The notes beneath the pieces were generated by a model. The model saw nothing but the letters and a program-made list of their open reading frames with translations, was not told the origin of the DNA and did not search any database. This document shows positions 1 to 9,358 of a stretch of 29,344 bases of DNA, in pieces. Positions within the stretch are counted from its first letter, which is position 1; each line of letters begins with the position of its first letter. The DNA is from Verrucomicrobiota bacterium (lineage in GTDB: Bacteria; Verrucomicrobiota; Verrucomicrobiae; Chthoniobacterales; UBA10450). Position numbers and translations under genes: made by a program. The DNA lies in contig QHOZ01000001.1 in the NCBI GenBank assembly GCA_003219495.1, positions 1-29,344 on the forward strand. The letters are read 5' to 3'.

Positions 1-822
1 CACGCCGGTGGGCTGTTTCACTTTCAAGACGGTGTGCTGCGGCTGAAAGGTCCAACAAATGAATGCGGTGAACCCGCCGCTCCGGTCCTGTTGATCTCGA
101 ACGCGCTGCAAATGTTCGATTCGTTCCTCAATCGTCTCGACATGGCCGAACATCATCGTCGCGCTCGATTTCAATCCGAGCTCGTGCGCGACTTGCATCA
201 CTTCCAGCCACTCATCACTGTTGATCTTCAACGGCGAGATTTTTTTCCGCACGCGATCCACCAGAATTTCTCCGCCGCCGCCGGGAATAGAGCCGAGCCC
301 AGCTTTTTTGAATTCAGAAATCACGTCGCGCAACGGCATCCGAAACGTTTCCGCGAAATGCTGGAACTCCGGCGGGCTGAAACCGTGGATGTTGATATGC
401 GGATATTTTTCCCGGATGTGCTGCAGAAGATCGACATACCAGTCGAACGGTAACTTCGGATGATGTCCGCCTTGCATTAAAATTTGCACGCCGCCCGCTG
501 CAGTCAGTTCGTCCAACTTTTGATCGAACTGTTCGCGCGAAAGCACGTAATGATCCTCGTCGCGCTCCGTCCGGTAAAACGCGCAGAACTTGCAGTAAAC
601 GTTGCAGACGTTCGTGTAATTAATATTGCGGTCGGCGATGTAGGTCACGATTTCGCGTCCGTGTCCGCCGTAACTTTTTTCCTTCGCGAGATTACGGCGC
701 GCATTCGCGAGCGAGCCCAGCTCCTCGAGCGGCAAGCGATACAGCTCGAGCGCTTCGTCGGATGAAATACGTTTCCCCTCCAGCACTTTGTCGCTCAGTC
801 CGTTTCGATTCAGTGAAACCAT
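1..822 (-). CDS. mqnC: Cyclic dehypoxanthinyl futalosine synthase MqnC, 3' end outside window
   Basis: Radical SAM enzyme of the futalosine route to menaquinone; the family cyclises dehypoxanthinyl futalosine. Translating the minus strand from the ATG at 822 gives 274 residues open to the window edge, so roughly the last quarter is missing. The CxxxCxxC cluster motif is C73-NVY-C77-KF-C80, preceded by a DRNINYTN stretch. Downstream are the family blocks ILMQGGHHP (about 114-122), FSPPEF, SIPGGGGEILVDR (about 178-190) and ATMMFGHVET, and the visible end reads FTAFICWTFQP. The order and wording of these blocks fit MqnC better than the related MqnE or CofH. The alpha/beta hydrolase gene lies 31 bp upstream on the same strand and may be co-transcribed. 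No strong Shine-Dalgarno sequence is seen before the ATG. Presence implies menaquinone made by the futalosine rather than the classical Men pathway. Confidence 0.93.
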   Translation of the reverse strand, partial: MVSLNRNGLSDKVLEGKRISSDEALELYRLPLEELGSLANARRNLAKEKSYGGHGREIVTYIADRNINYTNVCNVYCKFCAFYRTERDEDHYVLSREQFDQKLDELTAAGGVQILMQGGHHPKLPFDWYVDLLQHIREKYPHINIHGFSPPEFQHFAETFRMPLRDVISEFKKAGLGSIPGGGGEILVDRVRKKISPLKINSDEWLEVMQVAHELGLKSSATMMFGHVETIEERIEHLQRVRDQQDRSGGFTAFICWTFQPQHTVLKVKQPTGV

Positions 823-853
823 CGCGCTCGAATTTAGCTGATTCGTGCGTCGC

Positions 854-1711
854 TTACGAGATTTTGTTCTGTTCCAGAAACTTCAGCACCGCCGCATTGA
901 ACTTGCGTGGTTTCTCCATCATCACGAAGTGTGAAACATCGGTCCAAACTTGATAATCCAGTTTGGGAATCATTCCGTGCACAAACTGTTCGTATTCCGG
1001 TGACCACGCCGGTTGCTTCACCATGATCATCAACACCGGGACGTCGATCTTGTCCGGCTTCCACAAGTCTTCATCCGCGGTCGCTTCGAATTCGCTGACC
1101 GCCACGTGTTGCGGCGTTTTCATCATCAGCGCTTTGATTTTATCCCGCAGCGCGCCGTCTTTGATCGACTTCGTCATCCCGGCAACGACGCGTCCGGCCG
1201 CTTCCGGATAATTGTCGCCCTTCAACGGCACCACGAATTTTTCCATGGTGTCGCGATCGAACATTGCGTGCAGCGGTCCGTCCACGATCACGAGCGCTTT
1301 CGTTTTGGCGGGGAACCTCCGGTAATATTCGCGAACGAACGGCGCGCCGTTGCTATGCCCGATCAGGACGACCGATTTCACGCCGGCATCTTTCAGCACG
1401 CCATCCATCGCGCGCGCGTAAAGATCTTTGTCGTACTCAATTGTGTTCGGCTTGCCGCTTTGCCCGTGACCGGGAATGTCCATTGTGATCACGCGAATTT
1501 TTTCCGCCAGCGCCGGTGCTTGCTCCGCCCAAACGGTTTCGTCGCACGCCCAGCCGTGCACGAACAACAGCGCGGTCTCGCCTTTGCCGTAATTCGTGTA
1601 GTGAACCTTGATGTGATCGACCTCGACCGACTTCGATTCGCTCACGATCGGCTGCGACATTGCCGCGCTCGCGACCGCCATCAAAAAGAGAAATGCGCTG
1701 AAAGTTTTCAC
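854..1711 (-). CDS. Secreted alpha/beta-fold hydrolase
   Basis: A 285-aa protein with an N-terminal signal peptide (hydrophobic residues about 4-18, likely cut near residue 19) followed by an alpha/beta hydrolase fold. HGW at 52-54 is the oxyanion-hole region, DIPGHGQSG (78-86) is the usual loop, and GHSNG holds the nucleophile Ser120. The C-terminal His is H261 in VSHF. The acid usually found after strand 7 (in the VPVLMIM segment) is not obvious there; D144, after strand 6, is the best substitute. The substrate is unknown; it resembles general esterase, lactonase or C-C hydrolase relatives. It sits upstream of mqnC on the same strand, and its start is only 27 bp from the divergent D-amino-acid oxidase start. 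Confidence 0.85.
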   Translation of the reverse strand: MKTFSAFLFLMAVASAAMSQPIVSESKSVEVDHIKVHYTNYGKGETALLFVHGWACDETVWAEQAPALAEKIRVITMDIPGHGQSGKPNTIEYDKDLYARAMDGVLKDAGVKSVVLIGHSNGAPFVREYYRRFPAKTKALVIVDGPLHAMFDRDTMEKFVVPLKGDNYPEAAGRVVAGMTKSIKDGALRDKIKALMMKTPQHVAVSEFEATADEDLWKPDKIDVPVLMIMVKQPAWSPEYEQFVHGMIPKLDYQVWTDVSHFVMMEKPRKFNAAVLKFLEQNKIS

Positions 1712-1738
1712 GCGCCGAAGTTACGTTAGAATCTGGCG

Positions 1739-2707
1739 ATGCAAAAATCGGTCGCGATTATCGGCGGGGGTGTGTCCGGACTGACGTGCGGCATCTTGTT
1801 CGCTGAGCGCGGATTTCGCGTGACTATTTTCGCGGAACAAATCGGCACCCGAACAACTTCGGGCGCGGCCGGCGCGCTTTGGTTTCCCTACGACGCGGAG
1901 CCGATCGAGAAAGTGATTCCGTGGGCGCTCGCGACTCACAAAGTGCTTGTCGATCTTACTAACAATCCAAGCAGCGGCGTCTCGGTGATCGAGCTCCGCC
2001 AATATTGCCGCACCGGCAAAATCCAAATTCCCGAGTGGGCGCAGTCGTTAGGCGGTGTAGCCACGGCGCTCTGCGCCGTCTCGAATCGGAAGTCCACCGG
2101 CGACAATTTCTCGGATGGTTTCTCGCTCCGCGTCCCACTGACCGACACCACCATCTATCTCGAGTATCTCGCGAATCGATTCCGAAAAGCCGGCGGAGAA
2201 ATAGCGAGCCCTGTGCGCTTCGAAAAATTCGAGGATATCGATCCAGACTTCGAGCTCGTGATCAACTGCGCCGGAATCGGCGCGCGCGAGCTCGCAAACG
2301 ATGTCGATCTCGAGCCGCACCGCGGCCAGGTCGCGATTGTTCCGAAGATGGATGATGTCGGTTGCGCGATTGTTTGCGACGACGACCCGCTGATGTACGT
2401 GATTCCGCGCGCGAACGATTGCCTCTTCGGCGGGACGAATGAGGTGAGCGATGATCTCTCGGCTGATCCGAAAACAACCGGTGCGATTGTCGCCGAGTGT
2501 AGCCGCGTTTTGAAAATTGCCGCGCCGCGCGTGATTCGCGAGCGCGTCGGTCTCCGTCCGTTTCGGAAATCAGGTGTGCGCCTTGAAAAAGAAAAACTGC
2601 GCGATGGCCGCGCCGTGATTCATAATTACGGGCATGGCGGCTCCGGATTTACTTTATCGTGGGGCTGCGCGGAAAATGTTTTCGCTCTCGCGAAGATCGA
2701 CAGCTAA
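1739..2707 (+). CDS. D-amino-acid oxidase family FAD-dependent oxidoreductase
   Basis: A 322-aa flavoprotein of the DAO family, oxidatively deaminating D-amino acids to 2-oxo acids with release of ammonia and H2O2. The FAD-binding GxGxxG is GGGVSG at 9-14, directly after the start, which supports this ATG. SGAAGALWFPY (about 42-52) matches the conserved DAO loop near the flavin, VINCAGIGAREL (about 175-186) is the second nucleotide-contact block, GLRPFRKSGVRLE contains the substrate-carboxylate Arg, and the C-terminal GHGGSGFTLSWG is the family signature. No signal peptide is visible, so it is probably cytoplasmic. Its stop overlaps by a few bases the stop of the converging membrane-protein gene. 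A glycine or sarcosine oxidase-like specificity cannot be excluded from sequence alone. Confidence 0.88.
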   Translation: MQKSVAIIGGGVSGLTCGILFAERGFRVTIFAEQIGTRTTSGAAGALWFPYDAEPIEKVIPWALATHKVLVDLTNNPSSGVSVIELRQYCRTGKIQIPEWAQSLGGVATALCAVSNRKSTGDNFSDGFSLRVPLTDTTIYLEYLANRFRKAGGEIASPVRFEKFEDIDPDFELVINCAGIGARELANDVDLEPHRGQVAIVPKMDDVGCAIVCDDDPLMYVIPRANDCLFGGTNEVSDDLSADPKTTGAIVAECSRVLKIAAPRVIRERVGLRPFRKSGVRLEKEKLRDGRAVIHNYGHGGSGFTLSWGCAENVFALAKIDS

Positions 2708-4005
2708 TCGCAGCTCGTGAAGAGCCGGCGCAGGTTGTAGGAATCGAGCTCGCACGGCTGCGGATTGCGCGCGGCGTCGATCTGCAACGCGAGCCAGCAA
2801 TGTCGCGGACTGTAAATCGTCTCCTCGAATTTCACCTCGCCGCTTTGCACGCGGTCGATCAACACGTGAGTTGGATCTCGCAGAAGCGCGATGATTTGAA
2901 TGGCGAAGCCCGCAACGCCGAGCAGGATCGGTATCGGTAACAGTAATTTATTTTTCCAAACACGATCGATCGCAGCGGCGACGAGCAGACCAAAGATCGG
3001 CAAAGTCAGCGTCATCAATCGACTGCCCCAGCTCAATCCCCAGCCGAGCGGTCCCCAGCAGGCGACGATCAACGCATGCGCGAGAATAAAAAAGATGGAG
3101 CAAAGCGCGATCGCCTTTCCTTTTTTGAAGAACAACCACGCGCCGGGGATCGCGAGCAGAAGAATCGGCGAGTAAACGAAGATCGAGCGGCCCGGACTGA
3201 AAAAGAGAACCGACAATCCCGTCAACAGCGGCACGCTGAGATTTCCGCTTGGATAACCGGAGGTGAAGAACGAACCGAAGCGCGCATAATTATAGACCCC
3301 GAGTCCGACCAATCCGCAGGCGACCACAATCGCGCAGACAATTAAGACGCGCGGCTTTCGTTTGACCGTGTTCGCGATGAAAGGCGCAGCCAAGAGCGTG
3401 GTCGGCCGAAACAGGATCGACAACGCGAGCAGCGCGCTGCTTTTGTAAACGCGTTCGGAAACTGCGAACAACAAACTCCAGATCACGAGCGCGCCGGCCG
3501 CGACTTCCGAATACAAACCGCGCGATTGATACCACCAATCGGAACAAAGGCCAATCCCGATCACGGTTGCAATCGCAATTCGCCAATCGAAAAATCTCCG
3601 GATGAGAAACAAGAGCGCGATCATGCCGAGCGCGCCCCAAGATGCGTTCAAGCAAAGCGCCCAGCGCGCGCCGGTGATCGAAGGCGCGATCTCCGTGGTC
3701 CAAACGTAAGGTTGATCGTTGGATTGCGCGGTCAGTTTATAAATGAGCGCGACCGCAACGATGTTTCCCGGAAAATATTTGGTGTAGAGATGTCCGTCCG
3801 GCCCTTCGCTGCCGAGATTTACTTTTTCCTGGAGCGGCTTGAGTTGATCGACCGCGAGATGCCCAGTCGTGGCGAGCGAAATCCCGCTCGCGAAAACCGC
3901 CGCTTCATCTGAAGCCTGAAGTTTCCCGCGCGCACTGATTCCGTAGAGCAGCAGGAAAAAAACACAACAAACCGCGCCGGCAACCAGATTGAGCCGGCCG
4001 CTCAT
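2704..4005 (-). CDS. Polytopic membrane protein, GT-C glycosyltransferase-like
   Basis: A 433-aa integral membrane protein with about ten hydrophobic helices. The first helix (about 8-23) is followed by an acidic pair D33-E34 in the first extracytoplasmic loop, as in GT-C enzymes that use lipid-linked sugars (the ArnT/PMT superfamily). Other family-like features are RPTTLLAAPF in mid-protein and GLSWGSRLMTLTLPIF, which resembles the SWGxRYLLPxLP segment of many bacterial members. A soluble C-terminal tail of about 60 residues contains several Cys. Acceptor and donor are unknown. The gene converges on the D-amino-acid oxidase, with overlapping stops, and lies 29 bp downstream of the crystallin-like gene. 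The general fold is fairly secure; enzymatic activity is an inference. Confidence 0.7.
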   Translation of the reverse strand: MSGRLNLVAGAVCCVFFLLLYGISARGKLQASDEAAVFASGISLATTGHLAVDQLKPLQEKVNLGSEGPDGHLYTKYFPGNIVAVALIYKLTAQSNDQPYVWTTEIAPSITGARWALCLNASWGALGMIALLFLIRRFFDWRIAIATVIGIGLCSDWWYQSRGLYSEVAAGALVIWSLLFAVSERVYKSSALLALSILFRPTTLLAAPFIANTVKRKPRVLIVCAIVVACGLVGLGVYNYARFGSFFTSGYPSGNLSVPLLTGLSVLFFSPGRSIFVYSPILLLAIPGAWLFFKKGKAIALCSIFFILAHALIVACWGPLGWGLSWGSRLMTLTLPIFGLLVAAAIDRVWKNKLLLPIPILLGVAGFAIQIIALLRDPTHVLIDRVQSGEVKFEETIYSPRHCWLALQIDAARNPQPCELDSYNLRRLFTSCD

Positions 4006-4034
4006 CGCTTAGAGATGCAGTGGCGAAACTTGAC

Positions 4035-4433
4035 CTACGTCAGCGCGTCGCACTGAAAGGAGCTGACGACGTCGTCCGGGCCTTTTGCGGCGAAGAAGCT
4101 TTCGTAGTAGCCGGGGCCGAGGTCCCAATGCGGCCCTTTATAATATTCGTCGCGATAAAAGCGCCAAACGCCGCTCACGATCACGATGCAGCTCATGCGA
4201 TAGTTCCAATAATCGCCGACGTAATGAAAGCTGAGGTTCGTCCGCGCGTAGGCGCCTTTGAAGCCTGTGTGATCGTAAAGAACCAGCTCCGGCAGGCGAA
4301 TGACTTCCTTGCTCGGCTCGACGTTCTCTTTCCCGGCAGCGCTCGCATGGTAACCGAGCGGGCCAAGTTTCCATTTCATGTCGATGATGCAGCCGTTGTC
4401 CGGCGAGAGTTCGGTTTTAGGTAGTTGTCTCAT
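4035..4433 (-). CDS. Single-domain beta/gamma-crystallin family protein
   Basis: A 132-aa protein whose residues about 49-128 form two Greek-key motifs. The first runs from LVLYDHTGFKG to CIVIVSG; the second begins GVWRFYRDEYYKG and ends PDDVVSSFQC. The (D/N)(D/N)xx(S/T)S calcium-binding signature is intact in the second motif (D120-D121-V-V-S124-S125). In the first it is degraded (N77-Y-R-M-S81-C82), so one calcium site may be weak or lost. Microbial crystallin domains are known as calcium-binding, stress-related or surface proteins; no catalytic role is expected. No signal peptide is seen from this start; an internal Met19 is an alternative. It lies between argH and the GT-C-like gene on the same strand. 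Confidence 0.82.
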   Translation of the reverse strand: MRQLPKTELSPDNGCIIDMKWKLGPLGYHASAAGKENVEPSKEVIRLPELVLYDHTGFKGAYARTNLSFHYVGDYWNYRMSCIVIVSGVWRFYRDEYYKGPHWDLGPGYYESFFAAKGPDDVVSSFQCDALT

Positions 4434-4450
4434 AAGCGGCGGAGGTTCGA

Positions 4451-4460
4451 TGTCGATCTT
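4451..4460 (-). repeat. Intergenic copy of the iterated TGTCGATCTT word
   Basis: One of about 16 copies in the window of a 9-10 base word (core GTCGATCTT or its complement AAGATCGAC). This one lies in the 71-base gap between argH and the crystallin gene, so coding constraint does not explain it. Other core copies start at 427, 1043, 1949, 2693, 4628, 5448, 7618, 9246, 17116, 17725, 21954, 24259, 26038, 27612 and 28787. Confidence 0.7.
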
Positions 4461-4504
4461 GAACTAATCGCGGCGCGGCTGTCGAGCAGTTTGGTAGCTG
4501 GGAA

Positions 4505-5885
4505 TTAGCTGCCGCCCCCGCGGAGTTCTTGCCTCCAGCGTTTGATCTGCGCTTTCACGTTGCTTGAAGATGGCGCGCCAATGGCGGTCCGGGCCGCGAG
4601 CGAACGCCGGACGTCGAAAATTTTCGCAAGATCGACATCCGACAGCGGCGCAAACTTCTTGAGGTCCGCGCGCTTGAGTGCGTTGAGCTTTACTCCTTTG
4701 CGATTTGCGTCGGCGACAATTTTACCAACGAGCTCGTGCGCCTGGCGAAACGGCGTCCCTTCTTTCACCAGATAGTCCGCGAGATCGGTCGCGAGAAGAT
4801 TTGGATCGTCCGCCGCCGCTTTCATCGCCGCGCGATTGATCTTCATCTTCGGCAGCATCGCCGCGAATAATTCGAGCGTTGCCGAAACCGTGTCCACGGA
4901 GTCGAACAACGCTTCTTTGTCTTCCTGAAGGTCGCGATTGTAGGAGGAGGGGAGCGCTTTCAACGTGGTCAGAATCGACATCAGATTTCCGTAGACGCGT
5001 CCGGTCTTTCTTGCCGCGAGTGAGCTCGGCCATGTCGGGATTTTTCTTTTGCGGCATCAAGCTCGAGCCGGTGGAAAATTCTTCGCTGAACTCGACGAAG
5101 CCAAATTCGCTCGTGCTCCAAATGATCAAGTCTTCGCTCAAGCGCGAGAGGTGCATGCCGATCATCGCGAGCGCGAAAATAAATTCGCAGACGAAATCGC
5201 GGTCACTCACCGCATCGAGACTGTTTTGGCTGACGCGAGCGAAGCCGAGCTCGCGCGCGATGAATTCGCGATCCAACACGATTGTCGATCCGGCGAGCGC
5301 GCCGGAACCGAGCGGAAGAACATCCGTTCGCGAGAGACAGTCGCGCAAGCGTTCCTGATCGCGCGCGAAGACTTCGATTTGGCCTAACACATAATGCGCC
5401 AAGAAAACTGGCTGAGCGCGCTGCAAATGGGTGTAGCCGGGCATGACAAGATCGACATGCTTGTCTGCGAGCTGGAGCAGCGCACCCTGCAATTTTCTCA
5501 GTCGCGCGGAAGTCGATCCGATTTGTTCTTTGACGTAGAGGCGGAGATCGAGCGCGACTTGATCGTTCCGGCTGCGCGCGGTGTGAAGTTTCGCCCCGGC
5601 CTCGCCAACACGTTTCGTCAACGCACTCTCAATATTCATGTGCACGTCTTCGAGCGCTTCGTCCCACTGAAATTTTCCGGAATCGATCTCCTTTTGGATT
5701 TCGCGCAGACCGGATTCGATCTTTTTCTTTTCCGCGCCAGAAATGATTCCGGCCTGGGCAAGCGCAGCCGCGTGCGCGAACGATCCCGCGATATCGTGAC
5801 GATACAATCGGTGATCGAACGAAACCGATTCGCTAAAGCGCCCGGCGATTTTGTGAAGCGATTTCCGAAATCTTCCTTTGCGCAT
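4505..5885 (-). CDS. argH: Argininosuccinate lyase, broken by a 4-base tandem duplication
   Basis: The last enzyme of arginine synthesis, splitting argininosuccinate into arginine and fumarate. The N-terminal part (5885 to about 5010) starts with a GRF segment and reads [38 protein letters not shown] (catalytic His region) and the signature [20 protein letters not shown]. The rest of the family sequence ([29 protein letters not shown] in outline, then a C-terminal helical domain to 4505) is in another frame. At 5005-5012 the plus strand reads TCTT twice; removing one copy restores the usual [10 protein letters not shown] junction and gives 458 codons, a normal ArgH length. As it stands, the product would run off frame after the lysine of RGK and lose about 35% of the protein. 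It could be a true mutation or an assembly error. Confidence 0.9.
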
Positions 5886-5936
5886 GTTGACGAGCGGAAC
5901 GTTGCGAACGTGTCACGCGGCTAAAGTTACCGCTAG

Positions 5937-8301
5937 TTATTTCGGTGCGAGAGAAGCGAGAATTTTTTGGAAGCGGGGATCGTTTCGGATCGGATCCCAA
6001 ATCGGATCGAGTTTTAGTTCGCCATAGTTTAGATAACCCGGCAACCGCGTCGCGTTCTCTAACTCAGCGAAAGCGGCATCCGTCTTTCCAGTCCAGGCAT
6101 AAGTGAGCGCCAGGTATTTGAGGACTCTTGCTCCATCGATTGAGTCTTTCGTCACCGGAAGAAGTTCGGCCGCCCGTTTCGCTTCGCGAATCGCCGATTT
6201 TTTGTTGCCAAGCCCGGCCTCGATCAGACCAAGCACACAAAGCGCGGGCGCGTTGCCTGGCTGCTGCTGCACAATTTGCTCCACTTCGGCGCGGGCGGCG
6301 GTAAATGCGGCGCGCGCATGATCCGCATCACCACGCGAACGCGCGAGAACTCCGTCACACCAACCGTGCGGGAACGGGAACGCTTCTTCCCGGCAGCCAT
6401 CCGCCGGCATGACCGCGAGAGCGTGCGCCGCTTCATCCCAATTGCGCTCGTATTTCGCGAGCTCGAACGATTGCTGAGCGAAGTCGGCCGCTATCTCCGG
6501 CTTTTCGGCGGTAAGACCGCGCAAAATGTTTTCGTATCCCGGAATTTCAGCGCGCGAGCTCACCTCAACATTGGCGCGGTTCAGCCGGAGGGTCGGATTA
6601 TTCGGGGAGAGCGTAAGCGCACGGTCGAGAGTGGCGGCCATATCCGCATAACGGCGTAGCAGCTCATAAGTTTTCGAAAGTTGCTCAAGCATGAATGGCG
6701 TTTGTGGTCCGCGCGGATCGAGCGAAAGCGCCTTCTCCATGTTCTTGAGCGACTCCTCCCAGCGGCCTTGGCGGCGATCGATATAACCGGCGAGGAGAAA
6801 TACGAGCGGATCGTTCGGCAACGCGCGTTCGGCAGCGGCGAGTTCTTTGCGCGCGTTATCGTAATCGAGATGACCCCAATAGAGATTTTTCGCGAGAGCG
6901 AGATGAGTCTCGCCGGAATCGGGTTGTAAACGTCGAAGCGATTCGATCGCAGCTTCGGCGAGCCTCAAGCGTTCAGGCGAATGATCAATCGCGCGCACGT
7001 AAAGTTGATCGTGAGCGTGAGCGAGTTGGTAATAAGCCAGCGCAAACGAGCGGTCGCGCTGGACTGCCTGGTCGAGCAAACGGATCGCTGCGAAAAGTTC
7101 GTTGCCTGAACTAAACACGGCGGTTTGCGTCAGCTCGCGCGCGCGCAAATAAAGATCGTAAGCCGCGAGATCCTCGGTGGGTTGTTGTTCAATGGCCGCT
7201 TTTTCTTGCGGGGAAAGTTTCAATTTGAGCTGGGCGACAATTTGTTCGGCCAGTTCGGTTTCAATTGCGAAGACATTGGCGAGCTCGCGATCGTAGTGTT
7301 CGGCCCAGATATGCGCGTCGGTTCCGGCATCAATCAATTGCGCGCTCACACGGACTCGATCGCCGGCGCGTTGCACCGTGCCTTCGAGAATGTGCGCGAC
7401 ACCTAGTGCGCGCGCGATCTCGCGCAGATTTCGTTGCGCCGCGTTTCGGTATTGCATCACCGATGTGCGGCTGATCACTTTGAGGTCGGCGACCTTCGCC
7501 AGGTTCGTCAGGATTTCGTCCTGAACGCCATCGGCGAAATAAACGTTCTGTTTGTCGTTAGTCAGGTTCTCAAAGGGAAGAACCGCGATGCTTTTTGGCG
7601 AAACAACCGCGTCGGATGTCGATCTTGAATTCGATTCCGTCGGGCGCAGGAACCAGATCGCAAAACTCAGAGCGAGCGCCGCCGCGGCCAAAACCAAAGT
7701 GAGAAGAATCGTCCATTTTGGCCAGCGCGCAGGAACCACCGGACGAATCGGCGTTTTGTCTTTCCATCGTTTTCCGCGTTTGAATTTCTCCGGCCGCGCA
7801 GCATTGCCGACACCGTCCTTGAAGAGATTGAAAAGATGAAGCCGCAAGCCGTGTTTCACTTCGCACTCGCCCAAGTCATGCAAATACGGCTGCCAATGCC
7901 GGTATTGAACGAGATCGTCGGCAACATGTTTCGATACCAGAATGTGCCCGGCGTCTCCGCAATCGAGGACACGTTGGGCGATATTGATTCCGGCGCCGGC
8001 GATGTTGACGCGATCGTTCACGTCCGGGATTTGATTGACCGGCCCGCTGTGAATTCCCATTCGCACCTGGAGCCCTGGCGCGTTGCGGAGTTTTTCGGCG
8101 ATCTCCAGCGCACAGCGAACCGGTTGCTCCAGGCTTTCGAAATAAAGGAGCGCCATGCCGTTCGGTGCTTCGAACAACGCGATTCAACTGCTGCATCGTT
8201 TCGACCTGCTCGTTAACCAACAACCGCGAATAACTGACGACGTCGATCAGCAGCAGGTGGGCTATCTCGAGTTCGAGATCGGGCGTAGAGTTCGCGGACA
8301 T
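5937..8301 (-). CDS. Class III cyclase/TolB-N/TPR receptor with internal deletion and frameshift
   Basis: The start at 8301 gives MSANSTPDLELEIAH followed by LLLIDVVSYSRLL, the first metal-Asp region of a class III adenylate/guanylate cyclase. After about LNRVVRSTE the frame is lost. The matching sequence resumes in another frame at GMALLYFES (about 8160), then VRMGIHSGPV and INIAQRVLDCGDAGHILVS. Compared with family members as I remember them, about 17-20 residues are missing, including the second metal Asp of the TGDG loop, so cyclase activity should be lost. After the cyclase remnant come one membrane helix (ILLTLVLAAAALALSFAIWF), a TolB N-terminal-like domain starting KSIAVLPFENLT, and many TPRs to the C-terminus. 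The downstream frame alone is open for 746 codons from a possible TTG at 8177, so a cyclase-less, membrane-anchored TPR protein might still be made. argH begins 51 bp downstream. Confidence 0.78.
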
Positions 8302-8371
8302 GGCTCGCGGCTATAGAGCCTTTTGCTTCGGCAATGCTCGCAAAATCACGAGGGTCGGTCGAGCCTAATCG

Positions 8372-9358
8372 TTAGGCGACGCCAGGCGAGATCGCACGGC
8401 CGGCGTCCTCCCGTGTTCCATTGTCGCGCCACAATTTGCCCGGCCCAAACGCGGCCAGATTCAAAATAATCATGACCGAAGCGAACAGATACATGCCCAT
8501 CGCCAGACCGATTCCGGCGTGCATGACAAGAATTGCGAGCAACCAGCGCCGCCCGATTCGACCGGGCCAGATCAGAAACGGATAGCCGATCTCCAATAAC
8601 AGCACCGCCACGCCGGCGATCGGGAAAAAATATTTGAAGCGGACCAGCGTTTCTACCGGAATGAGATCGAACGGGGGGCGAGTCACAGACCGCCAGAGAT
8701 TCATTCCGTTCCACCAATCTCGACCGAGCGCTTTCGTTAGGCGGCTGAAGAAATAGATCAGGCAAAGATGCAGCTGAAGGACCCGCCGCCAAAAACCGAG
8801 CAATTGCGAACCGGCAATTTTTTTGCGCCAAAAACGATCCAACGAAAATCGGTCGGGGAGCGGAGAGAGCGCCAAATAAAAAAGACCGGTCGTCGTTAAA
8901 GCGTCTACGCCGTAGGTTACGAGGCCGCCGCTTTTCACCGCGGACAGATGAATAAGCCAGGCTGCAATCGCAGCCGGCCGGCAAAACAGACCGACCAAAA
9001 CAAAAAGGCTCGCCACGATCAGTCCGTACCAACTCAGATCGAGAAGAGTCGGTTCGCTAACACCGAGTTGCTTTCCGGCATTTACGAGCCAACCCAGACG
9101 CGGGATCAATGGACTTTCCAGAGACAGCAGCGCTTCCGCGAAATCGCGGCTTACTAATCCGCGACCGGTTCCCGAGAGAAGATAAATCCAGTCGCCGTGA
9201 ATTGAGAAGGCGTAGAGAAGAAGTTGAACCGCCAGACCGATTCGCAAGATCGACAACCAGCGGTCCGACGTCGAAGGAAAGAACCACTCGCGCGAGCACG
9301 GCAGAACTTTGCTATTTCGGCGCAGGTCGTTCGAAATCGTAAGCCGCGATGAACTCAT
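8372..9358 (-). CDS. HTTM-domain (vitamin K-dependent gamma-carboxylase-like) membrane protein
   Basis: A 328-aa protein with about seven to eight membrane helices. It begins with a short polar tail and then FFPSTSDRWLSILRIGLAV, the typical first helix of HTTM proteins. Mid-protein blocks include YLALSPLPDRFSLDRFW and LCLIYFFSRLTKALGRDWW followed by N-G, close to the HTTM pattern in which an aromatic-rich helix leads to a WWxG motif. The domain is named for resemblance to gamma-glutamyl carboxylase; bacterial members are mostly uncharacterised. The only in-frame ATG that keeps the first helix is at 9358, giving a 47-base overlap with the preceding gene, so the two are likely co-translated. 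Function beyond membrane location is unknown. Confidence 0.75.
   Translation of the reverse strand: MSSSRLTISNDLRRNSKVLPCSREWFFPSTSDRWLSILRIGLAVQLLLYAFSIHGDWIYLLSGTGRGLVSRDFAEALLSLESPLIPRLGWLVNAGKQLGVSEPTLLDLSWYGLIVASLFVLVGLFCRPAAIAAWLIHLSAVKSGGLVTYGVDALTTTGLFYLALSPLPDRFSLDRFWRKKIAGSQLLGFWRRVLQLHLCLIYFFSRLTKALGRDWWNGMNLWRSVTRPPFDLIPVETLVRFKYFFPIAGVAVLLLEIGYPFLIWPGRIGRRWLLAILVMHAGIGLAMGMYLFASVMIILNLAAFGPGKLWRDNGTREDAGRAISPGVA

Noticed and set aside
1013..1729. Long plus-strand open frame opposite the hydrolase gene
   Set aside because: High-GC shadow of the real gene; no recognisable motif and no start signal. The same applies to the other long open frames opposite or out of phase with named genes.
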